Assembly (NCBI GenBank): GCA_021793155.1
Contig: JAJYTF010000019.1
Span: forward strand, 26,153 to 90,152
Reading direction: 5' to 3'
From: Pseudomonadota bacterium
GTDB lineage: Bacteria > Pseudomonadota > Alphaproteobacteria > Rhodospirillales > Magnetospirillaceae
Length of the DNA stretch: 64,000 nucleotides
The notes under the pieces: generated by a model
What the model was told of the DNA's origin: nothing
The model's input: the letters and a program-made list of their open reading frames with translations, nothing else
The model's database searches: none
Part shown: positions 63,222 to 64,000 of the stretch, one piece after another
Numbering within the stretch: position 1 is the first letter of the stretch
How the letters are laid out: every line of letters starts with the position of its first letter
Position numbers and translations under genes: made by a program

Positions 63222-64000
63222 TCAGATGGGCGGCGGCGGCGCGGATAGCGGGGAGTGTCGGCTGGGGTGGCGGGCCTGAGGGGCGGGAGGACGTTTTTTT
63301 CTTGCCGCCGTAAGGCGGAGGTATTGGAGGAAAACACAGGCCACCATGACCATGAGCGCATGGTGATGAAGGCCGTGCCAGGCGCGGCCTTCAAAGTGGT
63401 CAAGACCGAGTTCTTCCAACGGCATGTCGGCGGGTAAGTTGGATAGGTAGTACTTGCGTTCGCCGGAGACGCGGTGCTCGCCGATCAGCCACGCTTCTGC
63501 ACCGGGCAAGTGCTGACCGGCCCTGGTCCCGATGCGAGCTTCCGGCCCGTCGGCGACCCGCACCCGTCGGGCGGTGAATTCCGCAGCGAGCGCTCCCTTT
63601 GTCCCCTCGCGCCAGGTCACCGTGCGCCATTGCTCCGCAGCCAGAAGCATGTCGGCCGGAACCGCCTCCTGGTCAGGAACGGCGATTTTGCGCGGCCGTC
63701 CCCTCGGGACTTTCGGCCAAACCAACGCCACGTCGGCCTTGTAGACCTTTTGGATGCGTGGAATGCCAACCGCCCAGGCCAACTTCCGAGCGTCCAGGCC
63801 TTGGCGGAACGCCGCGCTGATGCCATAGCCCGCATCAGCCAGCACACAGCCGAACCGCACCCCAGCGGCCCGGAGCCGAACCGCACCCCAGCGGCCCGGA
63901 GCCGATCGATCTCCTCCAAGGCGATGTCCGGCTTCGCCTTGGGGGCACGCCGATCCTCAGGGACACCAGCCCGAGCACAGCGCTGCGGGTCGTCCGTCCA
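63222..64000 (-). pseudogene. IS701-type transposase, frameshifted, cut by the window end
   Basis: Read from the window end: WTDDPQRCARAGVPEDRRAP, then KPDIALEEIDRLRAAGVRFG, then after a frameshift CVLADAGYGISAAFRQGLDA and continuing to HHHALMVMVACVFLQYLRLT and a basic tail. This matches IS701-type (DDE_5) transposases: WTDD near the N terminus, ADAGYG with a catalytic Asp, and the HHHALM C-terminal block. The break is a 26-bp tandem duplication (63849-63900); removing one unit restores one frame. The N-terminal part lies outside the window. Confidence 0.85.
63849..63900. repeat. 26-bp tandem duplication in transposase
   Basis: The 26-bp unit starting GCCGAACCGCACCCCAGCGG is present twice without mismatch (63849-63874 and 63875-63900). 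Since 26 is not a multiple of three, it shifts the transposase frame. Confidence 0.9.

Noticed and set aside
1..64000. CRISPR array or rRNA operon
   Set aside because: No regularly spaced direct repeats and no rRNA-like sequence were seen by eye.

Overview
The window looks like chromosome from a GC-rich alphaproteobacterium of the Rhodospirillales, probably Magnetospirillum- or Phaeospirillum-like. This is inferred from MipZ, an RNase E with arginine-rich tail and terminal GWW motif, the rne / amiC / mrcA / prfB neighbourhood, a cysE-iscR-cysteine desulfurase operon and the long form of PurC. No 16S rRNA is present, so the genus is not established.

Layout. 1-17.2 kb is mostly core: the end of a chemotaxis receptor, a doubly truncated MBL / ArsR-rhodanese pair, purC, a VOC protein, infA, an EmrAB-type pump operon with its own outer-membrane lipoprotein, pepD, mipZ, a homodimeric 2-oxoacid dehydrogenase E1 diverging from an Lrp regulator, an aldo/keto reductase, slyX and a PAP2 protein. 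17.3-25.2 kb is accessory: an AT-richer orphan gene fusing an adenylation domain, a carrier domain and a membrane acyltransferase; a MITE-like element; a divergent alkylation-repair pair (Ada/AlkA and Ogt); a decayed MntA-HepT module; and a HigBA module with a visible operator. 25.2-32.9 kb is a small genomic island bounded by a 45-bp duplication of the 3' end of tRNA-Met. It carries a PIN/ribbon-helix-helix module, an IS256 relic, a hybrid histidine kinase, two nested copies of an IS1634-type element (the younger intact, with a 5-bp target duplication) and the catalytic half of the integrase.

32.9-44.3 kb returns to core: tenA, a DUF599 gene, mnmA and tRNA-Met downstream of the cysE-iscR-nifS-iscS-iscA-fdx cluster, which lacks iscU and hscBA; then a small hydrolase, anmK, tyrS, and bfd/bfr around a palindromic iron box. 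44.3-61.5 kb holds an AsmA/YhdP-like giant, glnE, bcp, a DUF455 gene cut off near a group II intron relic, then mepA, prfB, mrcA and amiC (cell-wall synthesis and release factor 2) diverging from rne. The window ends with a receiver-domain protein behind a perfect CRP-type palindrome and an IS701-type transposase broken by a 26-bp tandem duplication.

Themes: iron-sulfur and iron storage, cell-wall turnover, nitrogen control and RNA decay in the core; repeated mobile-element damage in the accessory blocks. The least familiar single item is the adenylation-carrier-acyltransferase fusion at 17.3-20.0 kb. The best documented history is the tRNA-Met island with its nested insertion sequences.
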